From: CAZICM01 sp964537685
GTDB taxonomy: Bacteria > Myxococcota_A > Polyangia > Polyangiales > Polyangiaceae
DNA: 64,000 nt
Direction of reading: 5' to 3'
Assembly: GCA_964537685.1 (NCBI GenBank)
Contig: CAZICM010000003.1
Span: 1-64,000, forward strand
Shown here: piece by piece, positions 33,929-42,123 of the stretch
Layout: every line of letters begins with the position of its first letter
Numbering within the stretch: position 1 is the stretch's first letter
The notes under the pieces: model-generated
Seen by the model: only the letters and a program-made list of their open reading frames with translations
Databases searched by the model: none
What the model was told of the DNA's origin: nothing
Program-made: the position numbers and the translations under genes

Positions 33929-34927
33929 CTAGGTTTTTCTGTGGGAGGGGTTGCGGAGGCGGAAGGGGCCCGCGCGGTGGACTTTGCCGGGAAGGGGGCG
34001 GCCGATGACTTGTTCGGCGATGTTGCCGGCTTCGATGAGTTTATCGAGGTCGATGCCTGTTTCGACGCCCATGCCGTGCAGCATGAAGACCAGGTCTTCT
34101 GTTGCCATGTTGCCTGCGGCTCCAGGGGCATAGGGACATCCGCCTACGCCGGCAACCGATGCATCGAAGTCGCGTACGCCGAGCTCTAGGCCGACGAGGA
34201 TATTGGCGAGCGCGGTGCCGCGGGTGTCGTGCAGGTGGAGCGCAAAGCGTTCGGCGGGCATTTCATCGAGGAAGCGAAGGACGATGTCTTTGGTTTGGCG
34301 CGGTGTTCCTACGCCGATCGTGTCGCCGAGCGAGATTTGATAGCAGCCGAGATCGAGGAGGCGGCGCGCGATTTGAAGGGTGATTTTAGGATCGACAGGG
34401 CCTTGGTAGGGGCAGCCCCACACCGTCGAAATATAGGCGCGGACCTTGAGGCCGGCTTCGCGGGCGGGCGGGACGATTTCTTGAAATACGTCGAGCGTTT
34501 CGGCGATGGTTTTGTTGATGTTCATTTTGTTGTGAGCTTCGCTCGCGCTTAGAAATACGGCGATTTCGCGAAGTCCAGCACCGAGCGCGCGCTCGAGTCC
34601 TTTGGCGTTTGGGCACAAGGCGCTAAGCGTGACGCCTTCGGGCGCAGTCATCGATTTGGCGAGCTCTTCGGCGTCGGCGAGCTGGGGTATCCATTTGGGC
34701 GATACAAAGCTCGTCATTTCAATGCGCTTCAGGCCGGCGTCGATAAGGGCAAAAATAAGCTTTCTTTTGCCTTCGATTCCGATGAGGGCGGCTTCGTTCT
34801 GGAGGCCGTCGCGCGGGCTGACTTCGTAGATCGATGCGCGATCGGTGACGCGGGCAAACAGGTCGGCGCGGCTTGGGAGCGAAGAGGAGTCCGAGCCGTC
34901 TTCGCGATCGGCGTTTTCTCGGCTCAC
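33929..34927 (-). CDS. Hydroxymethylglutaryl-CoA lyase family enzyme
   Basis: A 332-residue DRE-TIM metallolyase. YEVSPRDGLQNE holds the catalytic Arg-Asp pair, IEMTSFVSPKWIPQ follows, LHLHDTRGTALAN (seen as ALHLHDTRG) supplies metal ligands, and GGCPYAPGAAGN with TEDLVFML is the HMG-CoA-lyase signature including the active-site Cys. It cleaves HMG-CoA to acetoacetate and acetyl-CoA in leucine breakdown, or a close analogue such as 3-hydroxyacyl-CoA. GTG 34927 overlaps the purF stop (GTGA) with AAGGAG about 10 nt upstream, so the first 60 codons of the longer frame are not used. Chaining to purF is unusual because the pathways are unrelated. Confidence 0.9.
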   Translation of the reverse strand: MSRENADREDGSDSSSLPSRADLFARVTDRASIYEVSPRDGLQNEAALIGIEGKRKLIFALIDAGLKRIEMTSFVSPKWIPQLADAEELAKSMTAPEGVTLSALCPNAKGLERALGAGLREIAVFLSASEAHNKMNINKTIAETLDVFQEIVPPAREAGLKVRAYISTVWGCPYQGPVDPKITLQIARRLLDLGCYQISLGDTIGVGTPRQTKDIVLRFLDEMPAERFALHLHDTRGTALANILVGLELGVRDFDASVAGVGGCPYAPGAAGNMATEDLVFMLHGMGVETGIDLDKLIEAGNIAEQVIGRPLPGKVHRAGPFRLRNPSHRKT

Positions 34928-36447
34928 GTCGTTGATTCTCCTTGGCTTGGTTGAGCGCCCGAGGCTGTATGCATCGGATCCTCTCGCTGTATCATGCGGA
35001 GCTTCTTGTTCGCCGATCCCGACCGGAAAGGGATGGGGTAATTGCCCGAGAAGCAGGCGTGGCAATAGGGGCTGTTTATCGTATCGCCATGGGCGTTTTC
35101 CCACAATGCGCGGTCTGCGGGGGTGTGGGCGGCCGACTCAACGGCCGAAAGCAAGCCTTCCAGGGAGAGGTAGCCGATGGAGTCGGCGGTGACATAGCGG
35201 CCAATTTCTTCGACGGAGTGGCTGGATGCGATGAGTTCGCCGCGGGTTGGTGTGTCGATGCCGTAGAAGCAGGGCCACGATGTGGGCGGGCTCGAGATGC
35301 GGAGGTGAATTTCGCGCGCGCCGGCATCGCGGACCATTTTGACGATTTTGCGGCTGGTTGTGCCGCGGACGATGGAGTCGTCGACGACGATGACCCGTTT
35401 GCCCGAGATGGCCGCGCGGTTGGGGTTGAGTTTGAGGCGGACGCCGAAGTGGCGGATGGATTGCTGGGGTTCGATAAAGGTGCGTCCGACGTAGTGGCTG
35501 CGCGTGAGGCCGATTTCAAAAGGGTATCCTGCTTGGTTGGCGAAGCCGATGGCGGCGGGGACGCCGGAGTCGGGGACGGCAATGACGACGGTGTCTTCAG
35601 GATGGCCGGGGATGCCGGGGAGGGGCTGTTCTTGGGCGAGCTTCTTTCCCAGGGCTTTGCGGACTTCGTACATGCTTAAGTTTTCGATGCGTGAGTCGGG
35701 CCGCGCAAAGTAGATGTATTCAAAGACGCACATGCGTTTGGGGCTCTTGTTCAGCGGGAATGTTGAATGAAGGCCGTTCTTGCCGATAACGAGCATTTCT
35801 CCGGGAAGTAGGTCGCGGACATGGCGGGCGCCGATGAGATCGAAGGAGACGGATTCGCTCGCGACCATAAAGGTGCTGTTTCCGTCGCGCTGAAGCTCGC
35901 CCAGGCAGAGGGGGCGGATGCCCATCGGATCGCGGACGGCAATGATTTTGTCTTCGGTGAGAAAGAGAAGGGAATAGGCGCCCTCGAGGGGGCGCAGTGC
36001 ATCGACGATTCGTTCCTCAATGGTGGAGGCGCTGCTCATTGCGATGAGGTGAACGATGGTTTCGGTGTCGGATGCGGATTGAAAGATGGAGCCGCGTTCT
36101 TCGAGGCGTGAGCGGAGTTCTTCGTAGTTGGTGAGGTTGCCGTTGTGGGCGACGGCGATGGAGCCGTGGGCGTAGTCGACGGCGATGGGCTGGGCGTTGC
36201 GGATGCTGGAGCCGCCTGATGTGGAGTAGCGGACGTGGCCAATCGCCAGATGTCCGCGTAACGATGCGAGGTCGGCCGCGCTAAAGCCCGATTGCACCAA
36301 GCCCATGGAGCGGTGGATGTGCATGCGCTGTCCGTCGCTGGACACGATGCCGGCGGATTCTTGTCCGCGGTGCTGCAGTGCGTGGAGTCCGAGATAGGTG
36401 AGGTTGGCCGCTTCTGCGTGGCCCAAGATTCCGAAGACGCCGCACAT
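34924..36447 (-). CDS. purF: Amidophosphoribosyltransferase
   Basis: A 507-residue enzyme for the first step of purine synthesis (PRPP plus glutamine to phosphoribosylamine). MCGVFGILGH exposes the glutaminase Cys after Met removal (no long propeptide is seen). ALQHRGQESAGI, RYSTSGGSS, AHNGNLTNY and VPDSGVPAAIGFA are family blocks, and VIVVDDSIVRGTTSRKI is the PRPP-binding loop. CVFEYIYFARPDS, SWPCFYGIDTP and CHACFSGNYP place four cysteines as in the Fe-S-containing (Bacillus-type) enzymes. The C-terminus has a 30-residue extension. The stop is overlapped by the downstream lyase start. Confidence 0.95.
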   Translation of the reverse strand: MCGVFGILGHAEAANLTYLGLHALQHRGQESAGIVSSDGQRMHIHRSMGLVQSGFSAADLASLRGHLAIGHVRYSTSGGSSIRNAQPIAVDYAHGSIAVAHNGNLTNYEELRSRLEERGSIFQSASDTETIVHLIAMSSASTIEERIVDALRPLEGAYSLLFLTEDKIIAVRDPMGIRPLCLGELQRDGNSTFMVASESVSFDLIGARHVRDLLPGEMLVIGKNGLHSTFPLNKSPKRMCVFEYIYFARPDSRIENLSMYEVRKALGKKLAQEQPLPGIPGHPEDTVVIAVPDSGVPAAIGFANQAGYPFEIGLTRSHYVGRTFIEPQQSIRHFGVRLKLNPNRAAISGKRVIVVDDSIVRGTTSRKIVKMVRDAGAREIHLRISSPPTSWPCFYGIDTPTRGELIASSHSVEEIGRYVTADSIGYLSLEGLLSAVESAAHTPADRALWENAHGDTINSPYCHACFSGNYPIPFRSGSANKKLRMIQREDPMHTASGAQPSQGESTT

Positions 36448-36513
36448 GATGCGGCTATCTAGTGATCTTTGAGGGAATAGCCAGATCTATATGAAGGGTG
36501 ATCGAGATCGCTT

Positions 36514-37254
36514 TTACTTCTTCGCCTCGGGAGCGATCTTCCACATCTTTTCGATGACCTTGAGCTCCATGTCATCGCCGTGGCAGGTCGAGCACTCGAC
36601 TTCTTTTTTGTCGGCGCGCGTGAACTTGTGCTCGTACTCGTCTTCCATGAACTTTTTGAGGGCTTCCTTGTCGCCGCGGTTCAGCACCTTCGCCTGGCCT
36701 GAATGGCAGTTGTCGCAGAAGACGGCTTTGCCCTTTTCGTCGCGCAGAGGCACCGAGTAGGCCCGCCACATCTCGCGCGTAATCTTCATGGCGCGCGTGT
36801 CTTTTTTGTAATCGCCGTCGACATGGCAGCCCGTGCAGGCTTCGTAGCCCATGGCCTTCTGCATCAGCGGCATCACCTTCTTTTTGGCCGCCAAGGGAAG
36901 CTTCTCGAGGTCGCCGATCTTGTCGATATTGACGCCGGCTTTCTTCAAGTCCTCGAGCATCTTGCTTTCAACAACAGGCACGTTCTTTGCGGCTCCAACC
37001 GGTGCGGGAGGAGTGGCTGCAGCTCCTGAAGGCGCCGCAGGCGTGCCCGAGGGCGCCGCTTCAGGTGTGCCCGAAGGTGTCGGCGTGGGTGTCGGAGACG
37101 CACTGTCGGTGGGCGCGGGGGTGGCCGCGCCGCCTGTGTCCCCTGTCTTGTCGCTGGGATTATCCGGATTGGGCGTTGCCGGGCCACATGCGCCGATTAG
37201 CGCGGCAAATGCCAATGCTGCCAAAAGACCAATTTGCTTAAAACCAATATTCAT
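36514..37254 (-). CDS. Tri-haem c-type cytochrome lipoprotein
   Basis: A 246-residue protein with lipobox IGAC (Cys23), a Pro/Thr/Ser/Ala-rich linker of about 70 residues, and a C-terminal haem region. Three CxxCH sites are visible: CTGCH at 140-144, CDNCH at 180-184 and CSTCH at 221-225. Extra His residues (EYEHKFTR and others) could be the sixth ligands. It should be an outer- or inner-membrane-anchored periplasmic electron carrier. No cytochrome maturation or respiratory gene is adjacent, so its redox partner is unknown. It lies between purF and the cNMP-binding gene on the same strand. Confidence 0.88.
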   Translation of the reverse strand: MNIGFKQIGLLAALAFAALIGACGPATPNPDNPSDKTGDTGGAATPAPTDSASPTPTPTPSGTPEAAPSGTPAAPSGAAATPPAPVGAAKNVPVVESKMLEDLKKAGVNIDKIGDLEKLPLAAKKKVMPLMQKAMGYEACTGCHVDGDYKKDTRAMKITREMWRAYSVPLRDEKGKAVFCDNCHSGQAKVLNRGDKEALKKFMEDEYEHKFTRADKKEVECSTCHGDDMELKVIEKMWKIAPEAKK

Positions 37255-37304
37255 AATCGTTCAAAACCTCCGCACGCCGGTGAACGGACGAAGCCTTGCG
37301 GTGC

Positions 37305-37781
37305 TTACTCGAATTTGCCGGTCACCGAAAGAAAAGTGAGCTTGTCGTTTGTCTCGCGAAGCCTTTGCGTAAGCATTCGGACGATGCTCCAAAGAACTTC
37401 GTAGGCCAGATCCTTGTGGAGAAACAAAAGATCTTCGAACGCATCTTTGGGAATCGCGAGCAGGCGGCAGGGTTGTTCATGAACCCGCGCGTCCGCTGAA
37501 CGCGGTGCCTCGTCCAAAAGCGCCATTTCGCCGAATACCGAGCCTGGTCCCAGAATGGCGATGGCTTCTTCTCCGATACCCGCAACCTCACGGCTAATGC
37601 GAACGCGGCCGTCGATGATGACGTACATCCGATCACCAGGGTCGCCCTGCTGAAAGATTCGCGTTCCGAGTGCATGCGCTTCTTCCGTGGCTACCCGGGA
37701 GAGCAGCTCGAGAGCGGCTGGATTCAGGCGCGCAAAAAGCGGCACCCGGCCCAGTTGTGCAATGCGTTCGTTGAGGTCCAA
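37305..37781 (-). CDS. Cyclic-nucleotide-binding domain protein
   Basis: A 158-residue protein that is little more than one cNMP-binding domain: LFARLNPAALELLSRVA, IFQQGDPGDRMYVIIDGRVRIS, LGPGSVFGEMALLDEAPRSADARV (phosphate-binding cassette) and a C-terminal helix (VLWSIVRMLTQRLRETND). There is no DNA-binding helix-turn-helix, so it is not a CRP-type regulator. It may bind a nucleotide and modulate a partner such as the TonB system encoded 71 bp upstream. The start appears to be TTG 37781; no ATG is in a good position. Confidence 0.82.
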   Translation of the reverse strand: MDLNERIAQLGRVPLFARLNPAALELLSRVATEEAHALGTRIFQQGDPGDRMYVIIDGRVRISREVAGIGEEAIAILGPGSVFGEMALLDEAPRSADARVHEQPCRLLAIPKDAFEDLLFLHKDLAYEVLWSIVRMLTQRLRETNDKLTFLSVTGKFE

Positions 37782-37852
37782 TGGATACCGGGGGCGCAGG
37801 ATACAGAAGCTCCTTCGCCCTTAAAAGGTTCGCGCGTGCCGATGGTGCGGAT

Positions 37853-38785
37853 TTAACGGACGAAAGACACGCGGATGGGCGGCATCGTCGCTGTGATGGG
37901 CTGGCCGGCTCTATCGAGTGCGGGCTGGTATTTGCGGCCTAGTGCGCACATGCGCGCCGCGCGTCCAAAGCCGTGGCCCGGGTCGGAAACGACTTTTACG
38001 GAGAGGGGCGAGCCGTCGGGTCTGACGGTGACAGATACAGTGACAACGGCGCTGTCGATCTGATCGGCGTCGGCTTCGGGCGGGAAGGGGCAGTTCCAGT
38101 TGGTGCCGCCGATAATGTTTGCCGATCTGGATAGATCTGGGCCTGAAGGCGGAGGAGGCGGAGCTTGGGGGGCTCCAGTGCCTTTTCCGCCTGGAACGCC
38201 GCCGACTTGAGCGTTTTTGTTCCATGTCGCGGCACTCGAGGTGCCAGCCGCTGACACCATTCCATAACCGGGCCCCGTTCCTTCGCCCGACACAAATCCT
38301 TGGTCGGTCAGGTCTTCAATCTTTTCTTGCGAAGGATCTTCAGGTGCCGTGAGCACCTTTGCCGCCTGCGCGGGCGCGGGAGGAGGATCGTAGGGATCTT
38401 CCTCTTTGGGCGCTTGAGGGGCTTTGGGCTCGGGGATCGCGACCGGTTCGGGTTCGGGTTCAGGTTCGGGTTCAGGAGGTTTTTCTGGGGTCGGCGGCTT
38501 TTCCGGAGGCGGTAAATCCACGTCGTACATCGTCCAGAAATAGTCGTGCAGTGAAGCTCTCATTACTGAGACCGCCGCCGCCATTTCCGACAGGGAAAGG
38601 ATAGCCCGGGCCGCTCCTGCGCCATGCGTCAACAAGGCGAACAGAATGCCAATCACCGCTCCCCCGCGAACGGCCCGGTCTCCCAGCGCGAGCACAGGCG
38701 CAAATGGATCTGAATCCCGCGAAGGATGTTTTGCCGTGCCTGAGTGCACTACGGCTACAGAGCCCGATCCTGCCCACTCGCTCAT
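37853..38785 (-). CDS. TonB-like energy transducer
   Basis: A 310-residue protein with an N-terminal hydrophobic segment (RGGAVIGILFALLTHGAGAARAI, about residues 40-62). A long Pro/Glu-rich spacer follows (LPPPEKPPTPEKPPEPEPEPEPEPV). The C-terminal region of about 80 residues includes VTVSVTVRPDGSPLSVKVVSDPGHGF and YQPALDRAGQPITATMP, the TonB-C/AgmX-type pattern. TonB links the proton motive force at the inner membrane to outer-membrane receptors. ATG 38785 overlaps the exbD stop by 4 bp, so it is the last gene of an exbB-exbD-tonB operon. No TonB-dependent receptor gene is in the window. Confidence 0.85.
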   Translation of the reverse strand: MSEWAGSGSVAVVHSGTAKHPSRDSDPFAPVLALGDRAVRGGAVIGILFALLTHGAGAARAILSLSEMAAAVSVMRASLHDYFWTMYDVDLPPPEKPPTPEKPPEPEPEPEPEPVAIPEPKAPQAPKEEDPYDPPPAPAQAAKVLTAPEDPSQEKIEDLTDQGFVSGEGTGPGYGMVSAAGTSSAATWNKNAQVGGVPGGKGTGAPQAPPPPPSGPDLSRSANIIGGTNWNCPFPPEADADQIDSAVVTVSVTVRPDGSPLSVKVVSDPGHGFGRAARMCALGRKYQPALDRAGQPITATMPPIRVSFVR

Positions 38786-39249
38786 GGATTGCCTTGAATG
38801 GGAATCGTAGCGCCCGCGGGGGCCTTGGCTCCCCCCTCGGGAGGGATGGGGCTCACGCCGAATGCGATCTTTGAGATTCCTGCTTGTTTTAATAGGTCGA
38901 GCGCGCGGATCACACGGCCATGCTGCACGGCCTGATCGGCGCGGATAACGGCGCGCAAGTCTGGGTTTTTGGCTTGAGCTTCGCGCGCGAGCGGCAAAAT
39001 CGCGTCGTCATTGGCCACTTTCTTTCCATCGACAAACGCTTCTCCGCTCGCGGCCAGCTCGAGTCCAAACACCAACTGCACTTCCTGTCCCGATGCGGCT
39101 TTGGGCAGATCGAGAGGCAAGGATTGCGAGACAATAATCTTGGCGGTCACCATGAAAATGATGAGCAACACCAGCATGATGTCGACGAGCGGTGTGACGT
39201 TGATGTCTGAAATCACGCCATCGCCATCGTCTTTACTGCTGGCGGCCAT
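38782..39249 (-). CDS. ExbD/TolR-family biopolymer transport protein
   Basis: A 155-residue protein with the family signature ISDINVTPLVDIMLVLLIIFMVTA: a short cytoplasmic tail, then one membrane helix carrying the conserved Asp (PLVDIMLVL). The periplasmic part (LPLDLPKAASG, VIRADQAVQHGRVIRALDLLKQAGI) has the usual small fold. With ExbB it forms the proton channel that powers TonB. Stops and starts overlap on both sides (39249 with exbB, 38785 with tonB), which supports one transcript and coupled translation. exbD is a reasonable name, but TolR cannot be excluded by sequence alone. Confidence 0.9.
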   Translation of the reverse strand: MAASSKDDGDGVISDINVTPLVDIMLVLLIIFMVTAKIIVSQSLPLDLPKAASGQEVQLVFGLELAASGEAFVDGKKVANDDAILPLAREAQAKNPDLRAVIRADQAVQHGRVIRALDLLKQAGISKIAFGVSPIPPEGGAKAPAGATIPIQGNP

Positions 39250-40025
39250 TAGTCCGACTCCTTTTGCGCGGAGCCTTTCTTGGCTGCCTTCTTAGAGCTT
39301 TCGGCTTTTGCGGCGGGCTTTTCTTCTTCTTCATCGCCGCCCGTGCCCGGAAGCGCGTACTCAGTATCCGTCTTGAGATGCGACATCAGAATGCGGCTCA
39401 GCGCCTCGGTATTGGCCAAGGTCGCCTTGATTTTCCGCTGAAAAATATTGTTGAAGGCGACGGCGGGAATAGCCACGGCCAGACCCACGGCGGTTGCGAC
39501 AAGGGCTTCAGCGATGCTCGACATAACCGCTTGAGGCGCGAGCTGAGCCGCCCCTCCCGCCGCTTGAGCCACAGCGGGCTGTTTTGCCGCTTCGCCCAAG
39601 GCTTCGAACGCGCCGACGACGCCGATAACCGTTCCGAATAGACCAATAAAGGGAGCGTTGTTGCCCACCGTGGCGAGATAAGCCAAACGCCGCTCGAGTT
39701 TCATCCGCTGAAGCGCCGCAGCACCCGCCATCGCTTCCTCGGCGGCTTCAGGCCCTTTGTGCGCCGTGGTCAAACCCGCCAGCACCACAGCCGCCTCCGC
39801 CGACGGTGAAGTCTCCACGCGCCGAATGGCCGCTTCGATCGAATCCTCCAGAGCAGCCCTTAAATCCCTGGCCAACGTGACCAAGTTGTCGCGCAAAGAC
39901 CAGAAAAACCAAGCCCGCTCCAGCACAATCGCCATCGAGATCACGCTCAGGCCGATCATCAGCCACATGACCCATGCAGCGCCGAACCCGACCATGATGC
40001 GCTGCAGCCACTCAACAAGTTTCAT
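39249..40025 (-). CDS. ExbB/TolQ/MotA-family proton channel protein
   Basis: A 258-residue protein. The first membrane helix is near residues 12-38 (VGFGAAWVMWLMIGLSVISMAIVLERAWFFW region). A cytoplasmic stretch with ALQRMKLERRLAYLATVGNNAPFIGLFGTVIGVVGAFEAL is the hallmark of ExbB/TolQ, and EALVATAVGLAVAIPAVAFNNIF is the third helix. The C-terminal 35 residues are a charged Glu/Lys/Ala tail (GGDEEEEKPAAKAESSKKAAKK) not found in short homologues. It is the first gene of the exbB-exbD-tonB unit, with 97 bp to truD upstream. Confidence 0.92.
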   Translation of the reverse strand: MKLVEWLQRIMVGFGAAWVMWLMIGLSVISMAIVLERAWFFWSLRDNLVTLARDLRAALEDSIEAAIRRVETSPSAEAAVVLAGLTTAHKGPEAAEEAMAGAAALQRMKLERRLAYLATVGNNAPFIGLFGTVIGVVGAFEALGEAAKQPAVAQAAGGAAQLAPQAVMSSIAEALVATAVGLAVAIPAVAFNNIFQRKIKATLANTEALSRILMSHLKTDTEYALPGTGGDEEEEKPAAKAESSKKAAKKGSAQKESD

Positions 40026-40122
40026 TGTTCTTCCTTCGCTACGTTGGTTGTTCTGTCACTGGGTTTGTCTTGTATCTCTGTAAGTCCAAACACCTGGCAC
40101 CTGAGAAAGCGCGGCTCATCCG

Positions 40123-41259
40123 TCAGTCTTCCGAAGAAGCCTCGCCTCCATCTTCCGCCTCCGCGACGCTGACACTTTTTTCGTCCCCAGTATGCCGGCG
40201 ATGGCTTTCCACAAGCGCACAAGCACATCCGAGGACGGTGGTCGCGTAGCTCCCCTTCGGTAGCACAAATTGAACACTGAGACTGCGCTCACCGAGAGAA
40301 GGTTCTTGCTGATCTTCGACGGTAAGATCGCTCACCCATAGCCGCAGTGCTCTTCGTGTGCCTTCGCCCAGCGCCCTGAACCCGTCCAGGCGTTCAGGTT
40401 CGCCAATGGCCTCCGTTAGCACCTTGCGTTCAATCTCCGCGGGCGTTCCTTCAGGCCATCGCATTTTCGCGCCAAACATCGGCCCTGTCGCCGAAAGCTG
40501 TCCCAATCGCGCGCGTTCTTGCGCATCGGACAGTCCGGCCTCGTCTGCAGGAACAAGAAACAGGCCGCCCGTATCGTGTTTCTTGGCCAGATCGCCTGCG
40601 AGCACGGTCGACCACGACCCATCCTTCACCCGGGCATCGAGCACCCGGTTAAACATCATCGACTGCAGCGCCGAGAACAAAAAACGCTGTTCGCGCCTAT
40701 CCCGGGGCGGCTTGGCTTTTCCGGCCACCCACGCCAGGGCCCGCTCTGGGTTATCGCCATCGCGCCCAAATCGCTGAGGCCCAAAAGCATTGGGCACCCC
40801 TATTTTTGCGAGCTCATTCAGCTTTTGGCGTATTTGCGCGGCGCCCTCGGCCGACAGGCCGCGAAGCCCAATACGAAAACGATTTCCGATCAAATGACCG
40901 GGTTTCAGTTTGTTTTCATGCCGGCTCACCGACAGCACGCGCAAGGCTGGATGAGAAAAGCCTGCGAGCAAAGCCTCGGCATCCTTGCCCACCGGAAACA
41001 AAAAAGACGCGGTTTGCCTTGTGATCGCGCGTTTATCCTTCATTCCAGCGGTTCCTGCGCTCCTTGGATCGGCCGAAAGAGCCCGCGCCAGCAGCGTCAC
41101 CGCATCGGGCGTTGTCAAATCCCTTTTTTCAAAGGTGACAAACACATGTTCCCCCGAACCGCTGGGCAGATAGGCAGGGATTTCCTCGACCCAAAAGTCC
41201 TCGGGCACCGAGCGAAATTGGGCTTGAGGCAGCGGAGATTCCGAGGTGCAAGACAGCAT
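40123..41259 (-). CDS. truD: tRNA pseudouridine(13) synthase
   Basis: A 378-residue TruD-family enzyme, which converts U13 of some tRNAs to pseudouridine. FWVEEIPAYLPSG is the N-terminal block. AGMKDKRAITRQ carries the catalytic Asp (GxKDxxAxTxQ). IGNRFRIGLRGL and VPNAFGPQRFGRDGDN (NxFGxQRFG) are family motifs. The segment about 160-320 is the TRUD insertion domain. It ends in a charged tail (SVAEAEDGGEASSED). The length is close to the family norm of 340-380. Divergent from the FGE-domain gene with 102 bp between starts. Confidence 0.93.
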   Translation of the reverse strand: MLSCTSESPLPQAQFRSVPEDFWVEEIPAYLPSGSGEHVFVTFEKRDLTTPDAVTLLARALSADPRSAGTAGMKDKRAITRQTASFLFPVGKDAEALLAGFSHPALRVLSVSRHENKLKPGHLIGNRFRIGLRGLSAEGAAQIRQKLNELAKIGVPNAFGPQRFGRDGDNPERALAWVAGKAKPPRDRREQRFLFSALQSMMFNRVLDARVKDGSWSTVLAGDLAKKHDTGGLFLVPADEAGLSDAQERARLGQLSATGPMFGAKMRWPEGTPAEIERKVLTEAIGEPERLDGFRALGEGTRRALRLWVSDLTVEDQQEPSLGERSLSVQFVLPKGSYATTVLGCACALVESHRRHTGDEKSVSVAEAEDGGEASSED

Positions 41260-41361
41260 AAGCGGCCCCTGTCCTAGGGATGGAACAAGCGGGCGTCGAG
41301 AGGAATTTGCGGTGTCTGTTTACACCATGTATGGCAAAGGTACGTCTTTAGGCATTGCGTT

Positions 41362-42120
41362 ATGGTGATCCGGCTACCCCGTTCCCTGATGCTTTGGATT
41401 GGTGTGGGCGCGGCCTTGCTCACGCTTGGATTTCCAGCACCCAAACCTGCCCAAGCCAAAAACAAGGGCTGTCCCGAGGGCATGGTTTCGGTGCTTGGCA
41501 AGTTTTGCATCGACAAGTACGAAGCCAGCACGGTCGAGATAAGAGGGAAGGGCAAAGGCCGAAACAAGGCCCATTCGCCATTTCTTTCGGTGGATGGCCT
41601 TAACGTAAAGGCGCAGAGCAAGCGCGGGGTATATCCGCAGGCGCATATCAGCCGCGATCAAGCGGAAGTGGCCTGTAAAAACGCTGGCAAGCGTCTATGC
41701 ACCGACAGCGAGTGGATTACGGCGTGCAAAGGCAAAAAAGGAACAACATTTCCTTATGGCGAGGAACGCAAACCCGGCGTTTGCAATGACAAAGGCGTCT
41801 CGTCCTTTAATTTTTATTACGGCGTGGGTGGTTTAGAGCCGCCGAAAGAGATGTACACCTGGGCCAACATGAATGATTCGAGGCTCAATCAATTAAAAGG
41901 CACGCTGGCGAAGACGGGTTCGCACAAGCGCTGCAAGTCGAGCTTTGGCGCCTACGATATGGTGGGCAATTTGCACGAATGGACGTCCAATCCGAAAGGC
42001 ACGTTCCGGGGCGGATACTATTTAGATACGTCGATTAACGGCGACGGCTGCGATTACAAGACGACGGCGCACAAGAGCACGTATTTCGATTATTCGACGG
42101 GCTTTCGGTGCTGCAAATAA
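41362..42120 (+). CDS. Secreted FGE-sulfatase (SUMF1-like) domain protein
   Basis: A 252-residue protein with a signal peptide (LMLWIGVGAALLTLGFPAPKPAQA, cut after AQA). The domain has GMVSVLGKFCIDKYEAS, PQAHISRDQAEVACKNAGKRLCTDSEW, GAYDMVGNLHEWTSNPKGTFRGGYY and a terminal TGFRCCK. These are the characteristic blocks of the formylglycine-generating-enzyme fold. In true FGE a pair of cysteines at the end oxidises sulfatase cysteine; here the terminal CC could play that role, but many myxobacterial members are non-enzymatic binding domains. No sulfatase gene is nearby. It ends 3 bp from the convergent nucleotidase gene. Confidence 0.86.
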   Translation: MVIRLPRSLMLWIGVGAALLTLGFPAPKPAQAKNKGCPEGMVSVLGKFCIDKYEASTVEIRGKGKGRNKAHSPFLSVDGLNVKAQSKRGVYPQAHISRDQAEVACKNAGKRLCTDSEWITACKGKKGTTFPYGEERKPGVCNDKGVSSFNFYYGVGGLEPPKEMYTWANMNDSRLNQLKGTLAKTGSHKRCKSSFGAYDMVGNLHEWTSNPKGTFRGGYYLDTSINGDGCDYKTTAHKSTYFDYSTGFRCCK

Positions 42121-42123
42121 AGC

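Noticed and set aside
33394..34131. A 245-codon minus-strand frame spanning the deacetylase and lyase genes
   Set aside because: It is an out-of-frame shadow with extreme Ser/Pro/Ala content; both real genes are intact in another frame.
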